A DNA stretch of 64,000 nt from assembly GCF_052119425.1 (NCBI RefSeq), contig NZ_JBQKFH010000010.1, positions 1 to 64,000 on the forward strand, given 5' to 3'. Below are positions 27,426 through 36,649 of this stretch, one piece after another (position 1 is the stretch's first letter; each line of letters starts with the position of its first letter). Made by a program: the position numbers and the translations under genes. Origin of the DNA: Enterococcus_E cecorum_C (GTDB taxonomy: Bacteria > Bacillota > Bacilli > Lactobacillales > Enterococcaceae). Below the pieces are notes generated by a model. That model saw nothing but the letters and a program-made list of their open reading frames with translations, did no database searches and was not told the DNA's origin.

Positions 27426-29615
27426 TTATTCAACCGTTTTTACAATAATCTCGTCATTATCATTTAAGATGGCTTGCATATGTTTTTTATTTGGATTATC
27501 AAGGTAACATTCAGCAACTTGATCTTCAATTTTATCTTGAATGACGCGGCGTAGTGGACGGGCTCCCATCGCTGGGTTATAGCCGAATTCCACTAATTTT
27601 TCCTTCACGGCATTATCTACGTCTACATGAATTTCTTGACGTGCTAATTGTTCATTGACTTCTGAAAGCATTAAATCAAGAATCAATAATAGATTTTCTT
27701 TTGATAATGCTTTAAATTCAACGATGCCATCAAAACGGTTGAGAAATTCCGGAGTAAAGAATTGGTTCAATTGGCCAAGAACTGATTTTGTACGGCCCTC
27801 GATAGCTGCACCAAAACCAACACTTGCCTCAATCTTACCAGCACCTGCATTACTTGTCATAATGATAATCGTATCTTTAAAGCTGACTGTGCGACCTTTA
27901 GCATCTGTAAGGCGACCATCATCTAGAATTTGTAGGAACATGTGTAATACATCTGGATGCGCCTTTTCGATTTCGTCTAATAAAATTAAGCTATAAGGAT
28001 TTCGACGAACTTTTTCAGTTAATTGTCCAGCTTCTTCATAGCCAACATATCCTGGTGGGGAACCAATTAATTTAGAAACGCTGTGTTTTTCCATGTATTC
28101 AGACATATCAAAACGAATCATTGCATCAGTTGATCCAAATAATTCATAGGCCAATTGTTTGGCTAATTCGGTTTTACCCACACCAGTTGGACCAACAAAT
28201 AGGAAAGAGCCGATTGGTCGATTCACTTTACCTAAGCCGATGCGATTACGACGGATGGCTTTACTTACTTTTTCGACGGCTTCTTCCTGACCAATAACCC
28301 GTTTATTCAAATCATCTGCCAGGTTTTTCAATTGCGTTTGTTCTTTTTCTTTCAAATCACCAACAGGAATACCTGTTTTTTCTTCCACGATTTTTTCCAT
28401 GTCCTTTTCAGTCACAAAAGGCATTTCTTCATCTTCTACTTGAGTTTTCATCAATTTTTCAAGTTTTGTGATTTGATCGCGGTAATAAGCAGCTTTTTCA
28501 AAGTCTTCTTCTTGAGAGGCTTCCCGTTTTTGTTGTTGCGCATAGTCTAATTTCTTTTCAATCGACTTAGGATCGACAAAAGCAATGGTTAAATTCTTTT
28601 TAGATCCAGCTTCGTCGAGTAAATCAATTGCTTTATCTGGTAGGAAGCGATCTTGAATATAACGGTTAGAAAGAATAGCCGCTTGTTCGATTGCTTCATC
28701 TGTGTATTTTACATGATGATAATCTTCGTAGCGTTTTTGAATCCCTTTTAAGATGGTAATCGTTTCCTCAACACTTGGTTCGTCAACTTGGACTGGTTGC
28801 ATCCGACGCTCAAGTGCAGGATCTTTTTCAATCATACGGTACTCATTTAATGTAGTTGCACCAATTAGCTGTAATTCACCACGCGCAAGGGAAGGTTTTA
28901 ATATATTACCTGCGTCTAATGCACCTTCACCAGCTGAACCTGCACCGACAATTTCATGTACTTCATCAATGAAAAGAATAATATTATCGGCATTCGTAAC
29001 TTCTTGAATCAATTGTTGCATGCGTTCTTCAAATTGACCGCGAATGCCTGTACCTTGAACTAAAGAGGCTACATCTAAGCGAATAACTTCTTTTCCTTGT
29101 AATTTTTGAGGTACTTCTTCAGCAACGATTTTTAAGGCTAATCCTTCAACAACAGCGGTTTTACCAACACCTGGTTCGCCAATAAGTACTGGATTATTTT
29201 TATTTCGACGATTTAAAATTTCAATGACACGATTAATTTCTTGATCACGACCAATGACTGGATCAATTTTTCCATCACGTGCTTGTTGGGTAATATTTAC
29301 ACCAAATTGATCAAGCAAGCCATTTCCTCCGTTTTGTCCTTGTCGTGGAGGTTGACCACCCATAAAACCACTTTGAGTAGGTGGGACTTGTTGATTTTGA
29401 GGATTTTGTTGCATTTGTCTTGAAAATTGACTTAATAAATCATCAAAATTACTAAAGCCAAATGGATCTTGATACATATTTTGATTCATGCTTCCTTGAT
29501 TTGCTTTTAGCTTTTGATAGCAATTTTGACATAAATCAAATTGTCTTTTTTGACCATTGACACTTGTATATAGGTGGATGGTTGCTTCGTTTTTACCACA
29601 GTTTTGGCAATTCAT
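27426..29615 (-). CDS. clpE: ATP-dependent Clp protease ATPase subunit ClpE
   Basis: ClpE is a heat-induced AAA+ unfoldase that works with ClpP. The 729-residue protein has an N-terminal zinc finger (CQNCGKNEATIHLY and CQNC), a linker rich in Q and N, AAA domain 1 (GEPGVGKTAVVEGLA), a UVR motif in the middle coiled region (EEDFEKAAYYRDQI), AAA domain 2 (GPTGVGKTELAKQLA) and the C-terminal D2-small domain (GARPLRRVIQ). Of three in-frame ATGs I choose 29615, 9 nt from AAAGG. A CtsR box overlaps its promoter. Confidence 0.95.
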   Translation of the reverse strand: MNCQNCGKNEATIHLYTSVNGQKRQFDLCQNCYQKLKANQGSMNQNMYQDPFGFSNFDDLLSQFSRQMQQNPQNQQVPPTQSGFMGGQPPRQGQNGGNGLLDQFGVNITQQARDGKIDPVIGRDQEINRVIEILNRRNKNNPVLIGEPGVGKTAVVEGLALKIVAEEVPQKLQGKEVIRLDVASLVQGTGIRGQFEERMQQLIQEVTNADNIILFIDEVHEIVGAGSAGEGALDAGNILKPSLARGELQLIGATTLNEYRMIEKDPALERRMQPVQVDEPSVEETITILKGIQKRYEDYHHVKYTDEAIEQAAILSNRYIQDRFLPDKAIDLLDEAGSKKNLTIAFVDPKSIEKKLDYAQQQKREASQEEDFEKAAYYRDQITKLEKLMKTQVEDEEMPFVTEKDMEKIVEEKTGIPVGDLKEKEQTQLKNLADDLNKRVIGQEEAVEKVSKAIRRNRIGLGKVNRPIGSFLFVGPTGVGKTELAKQLAYELFGSTDAMIRFDMSEYMEKHSVSKLIGSPPGYVGYEEAGQLTEKVRRNPYSLILLDEIEKAHPDVLHMFLQILDDGRLTDAKGRTVSFKDTIIIMTSNAGAGKIEASVGFGAAIEGRTKSVLGQLNQFFTPEFLNRFDGIVEFKALSKENLLLILDLMLSEVNEQLARQEIHVDVDNAVKEKLVEFGYNPAMGARPLRRVIQDKIEDQVAECYLDNPNKKHMQAILNDNDEIIVKTVE

Positions 29616-29656
29616 GGACATCATCCTTTACTAAAATATGTATTCAGCCATTATTG

Positions 29657-29673
29657 TTTGACCAATATTGACC
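29657..29673 (-). promoter_or_regulatory. CtsR operator upstream of clpE
   Basis: On the minus strand the site reads GGTCAAT-ATT-GGTCAAA, matching the CtsR heptad direct repeat with 3-bp spacing. It lies just downstream of the -10 box, so a bound repressor would block initiation. Confidence 0.85.
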
Positions 29674-29683
29674 TTATGATTTT

Positions 29684-29689
29684 ATTATA
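29684..29689 (-). promoter_or_regulatory. -10 box of clpE
   Basis: TATAAT on the minus strand, 69 bp before the ATG; the -35 region is poor. Confidence 0.5.
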
Positions 29690-29841
29690 CTTTTTTTTCT
29701 TAATTAAGCAAGAAACATGCTCTCAAAGATATTTTTTCGTTCTTTTCAATTTTTTTAAAGTCGATATAATAAAAGTGGTGATGAATCTATCGTAAACTAG
29801 ATAAATATAACAACAAGATGTAAGAAAGGAGTGAAAGTTTC

Positions 29842-30027
29842 ATGAAAACAACAGAAGAGTTTGAAGTGCTGTTGAAGCAATTATTAGATGGTACAATTCA
29901 AGACTTGGTAGTGGAACAAGCTGAATACTTCAACTTTAGAGAGGCTTGGTTAAAATTATCTAATAGAAATGATGTTGTGGGCGAAGCAGGTCTAAAGGGA
30001 CGTATCATATATAGAATAAAAAAATAA
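29842..30027 (+). CDS. Small hypothetical protein
   Basis: The 61-residue protein (MKTTEEFEVLLKQLLDGTI...) has a good ribosome site (AAAGGAG, 29824-29830) and a TATAAT at 29765-29770. It is acidic in the N-terminal helix, basic at the end (RIIYRIKK), with no signal peptide or membrane helix. I do not recognise a family. Its place between clpE and ptsH may be conserved in enterococci. Confidence 0.65.
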   Translation: MKTTEEFEVLLKQLLDGTIQDLVVEQAEYFNFREAWLKLSNRNDVVGEAGLKGRIIYRIKK

Positions 30028-30067
30028 ATGAATCATCACACATTCTAAATAAATTGTTCAAAAACAG

Positions 30068-30096
30068 TTGTCTAAATGCAAAAAAAATGGTAATCT
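30068..30096 (+). promoter_or_regulatory. Promoter of ptsHI
   Basis: -35 TTGTCT (30068-30073), 17-bp spacer, extended -10 TGG-TAATCT (30088-30096). The leader to ptsH is about 90 nt. Confidence 0.6.
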
Positions 30097-30193
30097 AGTC
30101 AAGGAAAGGGTGTTACGTAATGCAGTAAGTATTTGCTGATAAAAAAGAAAACCCTAACAATAATATTTCTTTCAATAAAGGAGATCGATTCAT

Positions 30194-30460
30194 ATGGAAA
30201 AAAAATCATTTAACGTAGTTGCTGACACAGGAATTCACGCTCGTCCTGCAACATTATTAGTACAAACTGCAAGCAAGTTTGCTTCAGATATCAACTTAGA
30301 ATACAAAGGTAAATCTGTTAACCTTAAATCAATCATGGGCGTTATGTCTTTAGGTGTTGGTCAAGGTGCTGATGTTACTATTTCAGCTGAAGGTGCTGAT
30401 GAAAAAGAAGCAATCGCAGCTATTACCGAAACAATGGTTAAAGAAGGTTTGTCTAACTAA
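30194..30460 (+). CDS. ptsH: Phosphocarrier protein HPr
   Basis: HPr carries phosphate from enzyme I to the sugar-specific EIIA domains; in Gram-positive bacteria HprK/P phosphorylates Ser46 for CcpA control. The 88-residue protein has the active His in TGIHARPATLL and the Ser46 site in LKSIMGVMSLGV. A strong AAGGAG site precedes it. Its TAA overlaps the ATG of ptsI by one base. Confidence 0.97.
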   Translation: MEKKSFNVVADTGIHARPATLLVQTASKFASDINLEYKGKSVNLKSIMGVMSLGVGQGADVTISAEGADEKEAIAAITETMVKEGLSN

Positions 30461-32187
30461 TGGTTGAAATGCTAAAAGGAATCGCCGCAAGTGATGGTGT
30501 TGCTGTAGCTAAGGCTTATTTATTGGTCGAGCCAAATTTATCATTTACCAAAGCCAATGTTGAGGATATTGATGCAGAATTTGTTCGCTTGGACGATGCT
30601 TTAGCACAATCAAGAGCTGAGTTAGAACAAATTCGCGCTAAAGCAGCAAGTACTTTAGGTGAAAAAGAAGCGGCTGTGTTTGACGCACATTTAATGGTTT
30701 TATCAGACCCAGAGATGATTTCTCAGATTAAAGAGTCAATAAAATCGAATAAAATTAATGCTGAGGCTGCCTTAAAAGAAGTAACAGATAATTTTATTGC
30801 TATTTTTGAAGGTATGGAAGATAACAAATATATGCAGGAACGTGCTGCTGATATTAAAGACGTGACTAAGCGTGTATTAGCTCATTTATTGAATGTAGTA
30901 CTTCCAAGCCCTGCAATGATTAACGAAGAAGTTATTGTTGTAGCTCACGATTTGACACCAAGTGATACTGCACAATTAGACCGTAAATTCGTTAAAGCGT
31001 TCATCACTGATATTGGTGGACGCACATCTCACTCAGCTATTATGGCTCGTTCTTTAGAAATTCCTGCGATTGTAGGAACAAATTCAGTTACTTCGAAAGT
31101 AAACGCTGGTGACTTGATTGCCGTAAATGGTATTACTGGAGAAGCAATTGTACATCCAACTGAAGAACAACAAGCGGCCTTTATCAAAGCTGGTGAAGAC
31201 TACGCTACCCAAAAAGCTGAATGGGAAAAATTAAAAAATGAGAGAACAGAGACGGCTGATGGCAAGCATTTTGAATTAGCTGCAAATATTGGTACACCAA
31301 AAGATTTAGCAGGTGTTCATAGTAATGGTGCTGAAGCTGTAGGTTTATACCGTACAGAATTCTTGTATATGGATTCACCTGACTTCCCATCAGAAGAAGA
31401 TCAGTTTGAAGCATATAAAGCAGTATTAGAAGGTATGGATGGTAAACCTGTTGTTGTTCGTACAATGGATATCGGTGGAGATAAAGAATTACCATATCTT
31501 GATTTACCACATGAAATGAATCCATTCTTAGGTTACCGTGCATTACGTATTAGCTTATCTGAACTTGGCGATGCAATGTTTAGAACACAATTACGTGCTT
31601 TATTACGTGCAAGCGTGTATGGTACTTTACGTATTATGTTCCCAATGGTTGCAACGCTTAAAGAATTCAGAGCAGCTAAGAAGATGTTTGAAGAAGAAAA
31701 AGCAAAATTAGTTGCTGAAGGTGTAGCAGTTTCAGATGCTATCCAAGTAGGTATCATGATTGAAATTCCTGCTGCAGCTGTTTTAGCTGATAAATTTGCT
31801 AAAGAAGTTGATTTCTTCAGTATCGGTACAAACGATTTAATTCAATACTCTATGGCTGCTGACCGTATGAGTGAACGTGTATCTTATCTATATCAACCAT
31901 ATAACCCATCTATCTTACGTTTAATTAAGAACGTAATTGATGCAGCACATGCAGAAGGCAAATGGGCTGGTATGTGTGGAGAAATGGCCGGCGACCAAAC
32001 TGCTGTGCCGTTACTTGTGGGTATGGGCTTAGATGAGTTCTCAATGAGTGCGACTTCAGTTCTTAAGACTCGTAGCTTAATGAAACGTTTAGATTCAGCT
32101 AAGATGAAAGAATTAGCTGACCGCGCGTTAAATGACTGCGATACAATGGAAGATGTAGTTGAATTAATCAACGAATATGTAAAATAA
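30460..32187 (+). CDS. ptsI: Phosphoenolpyruvate-protein phosphotransferase (enzyme I)
   Basis: Enzyme I takes phosphate from PEP and passes it to HPr. The 575-residue protein has the N-terminal HPr-binding domain, the active His in GGRTSHSAIMARS, and the PEP-binding barrel with VGLYRTEFLYM, VVVRTMDIGGDKE, MIEIPAA and the Cys in WAGMCGEMAGD. It overlaps ptsH by one base and is followed by a terminator shared with the converging gene. Confidence 0.97.
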   Translation: MVEMLKGIAASDGVAVAKAYLLVEPNLSFTKANVEDIDAEFVRLDDALAQSRAELEQIRAKAASTLGEKEAAVFDAHLMVLSDPEMISQIKESIKSNKINAEAALKEVTDNFIAIFEGMEDNKYMQERAADIKDVTKRVLAHLLNVVLPSPAMINEEVIVVAHDLTPSDTAQLDRKFVKAFITDIGGRTSHSAIMARSLEIPAIVGTNSVTSKVNAGDLIAVNGITGEAIVHPTEEQQAAFIKAGEDYATQKAEWEKLKNERTETADGKHFELAANIGTPKDLAGVHSNGAEAVGLYRTEFLYMDSPDFPSEEDQFEAYKAVLEGMDGKPVVVRTMDIGGDKELPYLDLPHEMNPFLGYRALRISLSELGDAMFRTQLRALLRASVYGTLRIMFPMVATLKEFRAAKKMFEEEKAKLVAEGVAVSDAIQVGIMIEIPAAAVLADKFAKEVDFFSIGTNDLIQYSMAADRMSERVSYLYQPYNPSILRLIKNVIDAAHAEGKWAGMCGEMAGDQTAVPLLVGMGLDEFSMSATSVLKTRSLMKRLDSAKMKELADRALNDCDTMEDVVELINEYVK

Positions 32188-32200
32188 TATCTGTATATTA

Positions 32201-32231
32201 AAAGACTAGGTTATTGGCCTAGTCTTTTTTT
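32201..32231. terminator. Terminator of ptsHI, overlapping the 3' end of the opposing gene
   Basis: AAAGACTAGG (32201-32210) pairs perfectly with CCTAGTCTTT (32218-32227), then T. The stop codon of the minus-strand gene lies within the stem. Confidence 0.9.
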
Positions 32232-32863
32232 GTACTGGTTGAATTTTGCGGCAAATTAGCTTTCACCTGTTTAATCAGTTCTTCAAAACGGATGCCTTTA
32301 CGGTAATTTGCGATAAATTCAAATATCGGTGTTAGAAAGTAGATGAAGATGCCATATTTTGGAATAATTAAGGCGATACCAAGCAAAATGATATCGAATA
32401 AAAAGACAAATACCGTTCTTTTCGCTAACCAATGATGGATAAATGTTGATTTTTGCCATTGCCGTGTGCTTAATTCATTTTTGACAATAATCAAAGCAAG
32501 CAAATGATAAAGGAGGGCAGCGATTAAATTGATGCTTCCAAAAAATAGAATGCTAATGGTTGGATTTGGATAATTGACTAACATTTTAACCGCAATTGGA
32601 AATAAGGATAAACTTAGGTGAAATAAGACATCCACCACAAAAGCTTGATGTGTGGTTTGTTTTGCTAAATTCATCAAATTGGTGCGTTGATACCAAAAGT
32701 CGATTAATATAATAAAACTAATGATAAATAAACTAATTTCTTCAAATAAACCAATCAATTCAGTCGTATTGTGTGGAACGGTAATTTCTAGTACTAAAAC
32801 CGTCATGATGATAGCAATAATCGCATCGCTTAAAGTATCGAAACGTTCTTTTAACTTGCTCAT
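32219..32863 (-). CDS. TMEM175-family (DUF1211) potassium channel-like protein
   Basis: The 214-residue protein has about six membrane helices. The N-terminal RFDTLSDAIIAIIMTVLVLE carries the FSDxxxAI-like signature of bacterial TMEM175 proteins, which form K+-permeable channels (here F-D-T-L-S-D, with the phenylalanine displaced). Bacterial forms usually have a single six-helix repeat, as here. Its ATG overlaps the dipeptidase TGA (ATGA), so translation is coupled. It may matter that another K+ channel gene in this window is broken. Confidence 0.78.
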   Translation of the reverse strand: MSKLKERFDTLSDAIIAIIMTVLVLEITVPHNTTELIGLFEEISLFIISFIILIDFWYQRTNLMNLAKQTTHQAFVVDVLFHLSLSLFPIAVKMLVNYPNPTISILFFGSINLIAALLYHLLALIIVKNELSTRQWQKSTFIHHWLAKRTVFVFLFDIILLGIALIIPKYGIFIYFLTPIFEFIANYRKGIRFEELIKQVKANLPQNSTSTKKD

Positions 32864-33840
32864 TTCACTTCTCCTTTTGGTAAATAATGTAGTAAAAAGT
32901 TTTCGGCATTTTGATAGCTGATTTTCTCAATTTGTCGAGTTGAAAATCCTTTTTGCTTAAGTGCCTGGATAATTTTTGAAAAGCTGTTGACATCGCTTAA
33001 GTCTGGATGAACAGGAATACCATCGAAATCCGAGCCAAAACATAAGTGATTTTCGCCAACTAATCGATACATATACCATAAATGTTCGCTAATCGCCGTG
33101 GGTAGATCTGCTGGTTGTTTGAGTTTTAGAAATTGATCAAAGAAATTTACCCCAATCAGTCCATTTTTATCGGCAATTTTTCGAATCAGTTCATCGCTTA
33201 AATTTCTAGGATGAGGCGTTAATTTTCGCGCGTTTGAGTGGCTAGCGACTATTCCTTGAGCAGATGAAGCCAATACATCATTAGCGACTTGATCACTAGC
33301 ATGAGATAAATCAATAATCATGTGTAAGACATTCATTTTTTCGATACAAGTAAAGCCAAATTTAGTTAAGCCTGTCTGGTTATCTGCTAAAATTTGCTTT
33401 TCTTTGTCCCAATATAGGATATTCGGCGTGCCAATTTCATTCGGATAGTTCCAAGTTAAAGTAATTAAGCGTACACCAAGTTGAAAAAATTCCTCTAAAT
33501 TTTCGATGTTTCCTTCTAGAATCCCGCCTTCCTCAAGGGTTAATAATGCACTGATTCGCTTCTTTGCTTTATTTTTATAATAGTCAGTCTGAGATTTGAT
33601 GAGACCAATTGTAGCTGGATATTTTTCTAGCTCTTTGATGAAACGCTGGTACATTTCTAAGGCCGTTTCTTTGCGGTTAGGATAATGCCTTTTATCTAGA
33701 AAAATCGCAAAAGTTTGCAACAAGAAATCATTTTGTTGGAGTCGTTTTAGGTCAATTTGAAAATGATTTTCTACAAGATGGCTATTTTTGTTTTCGTAAA
33801 GTTTCATGATTGTATCACAGTGCAAGTCAATAATCGGCAT
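32860..33840 (-). CDS. Membrane dipeptidase (peptidase M19)
   Basis: The 326-residue protein belongs to the renal dipeptidase family of zinc-dependent dipeptidases. Visible metal-site motifs are IIDLHCDT at the N-terminus, the bridging Glu in LTLEEGG, IDLSHAS, GIVASHSNAR and the GSDFDGI segment. Bacterial members act on dipeptides in the cytoplasm. Start at 33840 is the third of three ATGs and is 9-10 nt from AAAGGA. Overlaps the TMEM175 gene by 4 bp. Confidence 0.9.
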   Translation of the reverse strand: MPIIDLHCDTIMKLYENKNSHLVENHFQIDLKRLQQNDFLLQTFAIFLDKRHYPNRKETALEMYQRFIKELEKYPATIGLIKSQTDYYKNKAKKRISALLTLEEGGILEGNIENLEEFFQLGVRLITLTWNYPNEIGTPNILYWDKEKQILADNQTGLTKFGFTCIEKMNVLHMIIDLSHASDQVANDVLASSAQGIVASHSNARKLTPHPRNLSDELIRKIADKNGLIGVNFFDQFLKLKQPADLPTAISEHLWYMYRLVGENHLCFGSDFDGIPVHPDLSDVNSFSKIIQALKQKGFSTRQIEKISYQNAENFLLHYLPKGEVK

Positions 33841-33942
33841 ATTCATCATTCCTTTTAATTTTTGATTCTAGTATAGCACTTGAAAAATATTTTGAAAAAT
33901 GGAAATTAAGACTAAAGGACGACAAAAAATTTCAGAAAAATA

Positions 33943-33951
33943 TGGTATAAT
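33943..33951 (+). promoter_or_regulatory. Extended -10 promoter of the GT4 gene
   Basis: TGG-TATAAT, 33 bp before TTG 33985. Confidence 0.6.
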
Positions 33952-33984
33952 CGTTTTGAAAGATTTTGAAAAGAGGTGGAATGG

Positions 33985-35223
33985 TTGAAAATTGGGCTAT
34001 TTACTGATTCGTATTTTCCACAAGTAAGTGGTGTAGCGACTTCTATTAAGACGTTAAAAGACCAATTAGAACGTTTAGGAAATGAAGTCTATATCTTTAC
34101 AACTACTGATCCGAATGTCACGGTTGATGATCCACAAATTATTCGTATGCCAAGTGTCCCTTTTATTTCTTTTACAGATCGACGTATTGTGGTTAGGGGA
34201 ATGATTGATGCTTATCAAATTGCCAAAGAAAAAGGATTAGATTTGATTCATACCCAGACAGAATTTGGGGTTGGTTTGCTTGGACAATTAGTTGCTAGAA
34301 AATTAAAAATTCCTGTTATCCATACCTATCACACAATGTATGAGGATTATTTGCATTATATCGCCAAAGGTAAAGTCATTCGCAAAAGTCATGTACGTTA
34401 TCTAACCCGATTATACGCAAATCATACGGATGCTGTCGTGTGTCCGAGTGAAAGGGTAAGTCAGACTTTGATAGATTACGGTGTGACCCGACCGTTAAAA
34501 GTGATTCCGACGGGGATTGAATTAGAAAGATTTGTACGTCCGGATATTACCTCAGAGATGACTGCGCAATTAAGAAAAGACTTAGGTATTCAAGAAGATC
34601 AAATCATGTTATTATCTTTAAGTCGTATTTCATATGAAAAAAATATTCAAGCTATTATTCAAGGAATGCCGCAAGTCTTATTAATGATGCCCAATGTTCG
34701 TCTTGTTGTGGTTGGTAAGGGACCATATCTTGAAAATCTGCAAAAACAAGTACATGATTTAGGGTTGCAAGATTATGTGCAGTTTACTGGTGAAGTTGAA
34801 AATGATAAAGTAGCCTATTATTATCGTGCAGCCGATTATTTCGTGAGTGCCTCGACTTCTGAGACACAAGGATTAACTTATACCGAATCTATGGCAGCAG
34901 GTACACCGATTATTGTGGAAGGGAATGCTTATTTAAATGCGTTGATTAATCATCCTAGTTTAGGTGCAACCTTTAAAGAAGATGCTGATTTTGCTGAATG
35001 TTTAGTGGAATATATTCACTCAGGTATCCAGCCGGATGAGCAAATTTTGAAAGATAAATTATATAGTATTTCTGCTGATTGCTTTGGTGATACGATGTTT
35101 GCTTTTTATCAGCAAGTTTTGGCAGAATATGCACAAAAAGAAATTAAAACCAAATCCTCATCCATCGCAAAAATCAAGGTAAAACTATCCGCAATCAAAC
35201 CTTCAATTACAAGAGAAAAATAG
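33985..35223 (+). CDS. GT4 glycosyltransferase, diacylglycerol glucosyltransferase-like
   Basis: The 412-residue GT-B protein begins MKIGLFTDSYFPQVSGVATS, typical of 1,2-diacylglycerol 3-alpha-glucosyltransferases and their relatives, which make glycolipid anchors for lipoteichoic acid. It has YHTMYEDYLHY, VIPTGIELERF, LSRISYEKN and the acidic SETQGLTYTESMAAGTP segment (E-x7-E). TTG 33985 is chosen because AGAGGTGG ends 5 nt upstream; GTG 33976 lies in that site. A basic Lys/Ser-rich tail (about 385-412) may touch the membrane. Whether it makes the mono- or diglucosyl lipid cannot be told. Confidence 0.82.
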   Translation: MKIGLFTDSYFPQVSGVATSIKTLKDQLERLGNEVYIFTTTDPNVTVDDPQIIRMPSVPFISFTDRRIVVRGMIDAYQIAKEKGLDLIHTQTEFGVGLLGQLVARKLKIPVIHTYHTMYEDYLHYIAKGKVIRKSHVRYLTRLYANHTDAVVCPSERVSQTLIDYGVTRPLKVIPTGIELERFVRPDITSEMTAQLRKDLGIQEDQIMLLSLSRISYEKNIQAIIQGMPQVLLMMPNVRLVVVGKGPYLENLQKQVHDLGLQDYVQFTGEVENDKVAYYYRAADYFVSASTSETQGLTYTESMAAGTPIIVEGNAYLNALINHPSLGATFKEDADFAECLVEYIHSGIQPDEQILKDKLYSISADCFGDTMFAFYQQVLAEYAQKEIKTKSSSIAKIKVKLSAIKPSITREK

Positions 35224-35273
35224 GAAAGTATCTGAGATGAAGTTTTTGTCTTTGTCTTAGATACTTTCTTTTT
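35224..35273 (+). terminator. Rho-independent terminator after GT4 gene
   Basis: GAAAGTATCT (35224-35233) pairs with AGATACTTTC (35259-35268), then T. The stem extends inward by AGA/TCT after a mismatch. Confidence 0.85.
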
Positions 35274-35280
35274 GTATAAT
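35252..35280 (+). promoter_or_regulatory. Promoter of the beta-hydroxyacid dehydrogenase gene
   Basis: -35 TTGTCT (35252-35257), 17-bp spacer, -10 TATAAT (35275-35280). It overlaps the terminator hairpin of the previous gene. Confidence 0.65.
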
Positions 35281-35317
35281 AAATTTGTGAAAAATAAAAT
35301 GCAAAGAAGGAATGGAC

Positions 35318-36193
35318 ATGAAATTAGGATTTATCGGTACGGGTGTGATGGGTAAAGCGATGGCCGGTCATTTACAAAAAGCAGGTCACGAGTTATTTGT
35401 ATATAATCGTACCAAATCAAAAACAGATGAATTAGTCGCTAATGGTGCAATTTGGGCAGAAACACCACAAAAGGTAGCCGAATCAGCAGAAGTTATTTTT
35501 ACTATGGTTGGTTATCCAAAAGATGTAGAAGAAATTTACTATGGTCCTCAAGGTATTTTTCAAGCAGATGTGAAGGGAAAAGTTTTGGTTGATTTTACGA
35601 CGAGTACCCCTACGCTAGCTGAAAAAATTTATCAAACAGCCAAAGAAAAAGGTGCAGATAGCTTAGATGCTCCGGTTTCTGGTGGAGACTTAGGTGCGAA
35701 AAATGCGACCTTAACGATTATGGTTGGTGGGGATCGTGTGGTTTATGATAAGATTTTACCGTTATTTGAAATTGTTGGGAAAACCTTTAACTATCAAGGG
35801 ACTGCCGGAAAAGGTCAACACACTAAGATGGCCAACCAAATTATGATTGCCGGAACAATGACTGGTATGACGGAAATGTTAGTCTATGCTAATAAAGCCG
35901 GCCTTAATTTAGAGCAAGTCTTAGATACTTTAGCTGGTGGCAGTGCATCTAACTGGTCAATGATTAATTACAGTCCACGTATCTTAAAAGAAGACTTTAC
36001 ACCTGGATTTTTCGTAAAGCATTTTATTAAGGATTTAAAAATTGCCTTAGATGAAGCGCAGAAGATGGATTTAAATTTACCTGCAACTCAAAAGGCTTAC
36101 GAATTGTATGAACAACTGGCAGAGTTAGGCTTTGAAAATGATGGCACACAAAGTTTAATTAAATTATTCTGGCATGAAGGAAAAAAACCTTAA
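35318..36193 (+). CDS. NAD(P)-binding beta-hydroxyacid dehydrogenase family protein (GarR/MmsB-like)
   Basis: The 291-residue protein starts with a Rossmann motif (LGFIGTGVMGKAMAGHL), has the family signature DAPVSGGDLGA and the catalytic Lys in HTKMANQIM, and a helical C-terminal domain. Members reduce or oxidise 3-hydroxyisobutyrate, tartronate semialdehyde, succinic semialdehyde and similar compounds; the substrate cannot be assigned. ATG 35318 is 7 nt from AAGAAGG; ATG 35312 is too close. Confidence 0.87.
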   Translation: MKLGFIGTGVMGKAMAGHLQKAGHELFVYNRTKSKTDELVANGAIWAETPQKVAESAEVIFTMVGYPKDVEEIYYGPQGIFQADVKGKVLVDFTTSTPTLAEKIYQTAKEKGADSLDAPVSGGDLGAKNATLTIMVGGDRVVYDKILPLFEIVGKTFNYQGTAGKGQHTKMANQIMIAGTMTGMTEMLVYANKAGLNLEQVLDTLAGGSASNWSMINYSPRILKEDFTPGFFVKHFIKDLKIALDEAQKMDLNLPATQKAYELYEQLAELGFENDGTQSLIKLFWHEGKKP

Positions 36194-36241
36194 AAAAAGG
36201 TAAGGAATTTGCGGAAAATTAATGCAAGTTCCAATGGTTTT

Positions 36242-36250
36242 TGATACAAT
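36242..36250 (+). promoter_or_regulatory. Extended -10 promoter of the ykuJ-like gene
   Basis: TGA-TACAAT, 32 bp before the start codon. Confidence 0.45.
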
Positions 36251-36282
36251 ATAACAGAAATGATTAAAGGGAGGATTGCCGG

Positions 36283-36513
36283 ATGAAAAGTTCGCAATTA
36301 GTCGCCATTATTAGACGTTTAGAAGCGATGATTGAAGCACAAGATAGTGAGGTGCAAGTTCGTCGTTTTGAAAAAGAAGGTGTTGAGAAATGTATCGTGA
36401 CTTACGATAGCTCAACAGAAACTTTTGAATTAACTGAAGCAGAATCAAATCAACCATACCAATTTGATAACATCGATATCGTGGCGATGGAAATTTATGA
36501 TTTAATTCAATAA
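36283..36513 (+). CDS. ykuJ: YkuJ-like protein (DUF1797)
   Basis: The 76-residue protein matches YkuJ in length and key segments: RRFEKEG, then TFELTEAE and the C-terminal YQFDNIDIVAMEIYDLIQ. The family is a small cytosolic alpha/beta protein of unknown function in Bacilli. It has its own promoter and terminator and GGGAGG as ribosome site. Confidence 0.87.
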   Translation: MKSSQLVAIIRRLEAMIEAQDSEVQVRRFEKEGVEKCIVTYDSSTETFELTEAESNQPYQFDNIDIVAMEIYDLIQ

Positions 36514-36547
36514 TTAAGCCTGAAAAAATTCATGTCTTAGTTTATCC

Positions 36548-36594
36548 AAAGATGCAAGATAGCTTGATTCGATAGTTATTTTGCATCTTTTCTT
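36548..36594 (+). terminator. Rho-independent terminator after ykuJ
   Basis: AAAGATGCAA (36548-36557) pairs with TTGCATCTTT (36581-36590), followed by a T-rich stretch. Confidence 0.8.
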
Positions 36595-36608
36595 TGTTCT
36601 TTAAAAAC

Positions 36609-36621
36609 TTTGAATATCAAA
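36609..36621 (+). promoter_or_regulatory. FabT box 1 (upstream)
   Basis: TTTGAATATCAAA fits the FabT palindrome TTTGAnTaTCAAA. It lies upstream of the -35 box of the fabT promoter. Confidence 0.7.
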
Positions 36622-36649
36622 ATTTTTTAAATAAATTTGCAAAAAAGGC

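Noticed and set aside
28332..29007. Plus-strand frames opposite clpE
   Set aside because: Low-complexity translations antisense to conserved AAA+ motifs.
30100..30160. Possible ptsH leader mini-ORF (ATG CAG TAA) with AGGGT/ACCCT pairing
   Set aside because: The stem is only 5 bp with a long loop and no U-run; too weak to group with the yqeG and rimP leaders.
31205..32171. Minus-strand frames within ptsI
   Set aside because: Antisense to a highly conserved protein; no start signals.
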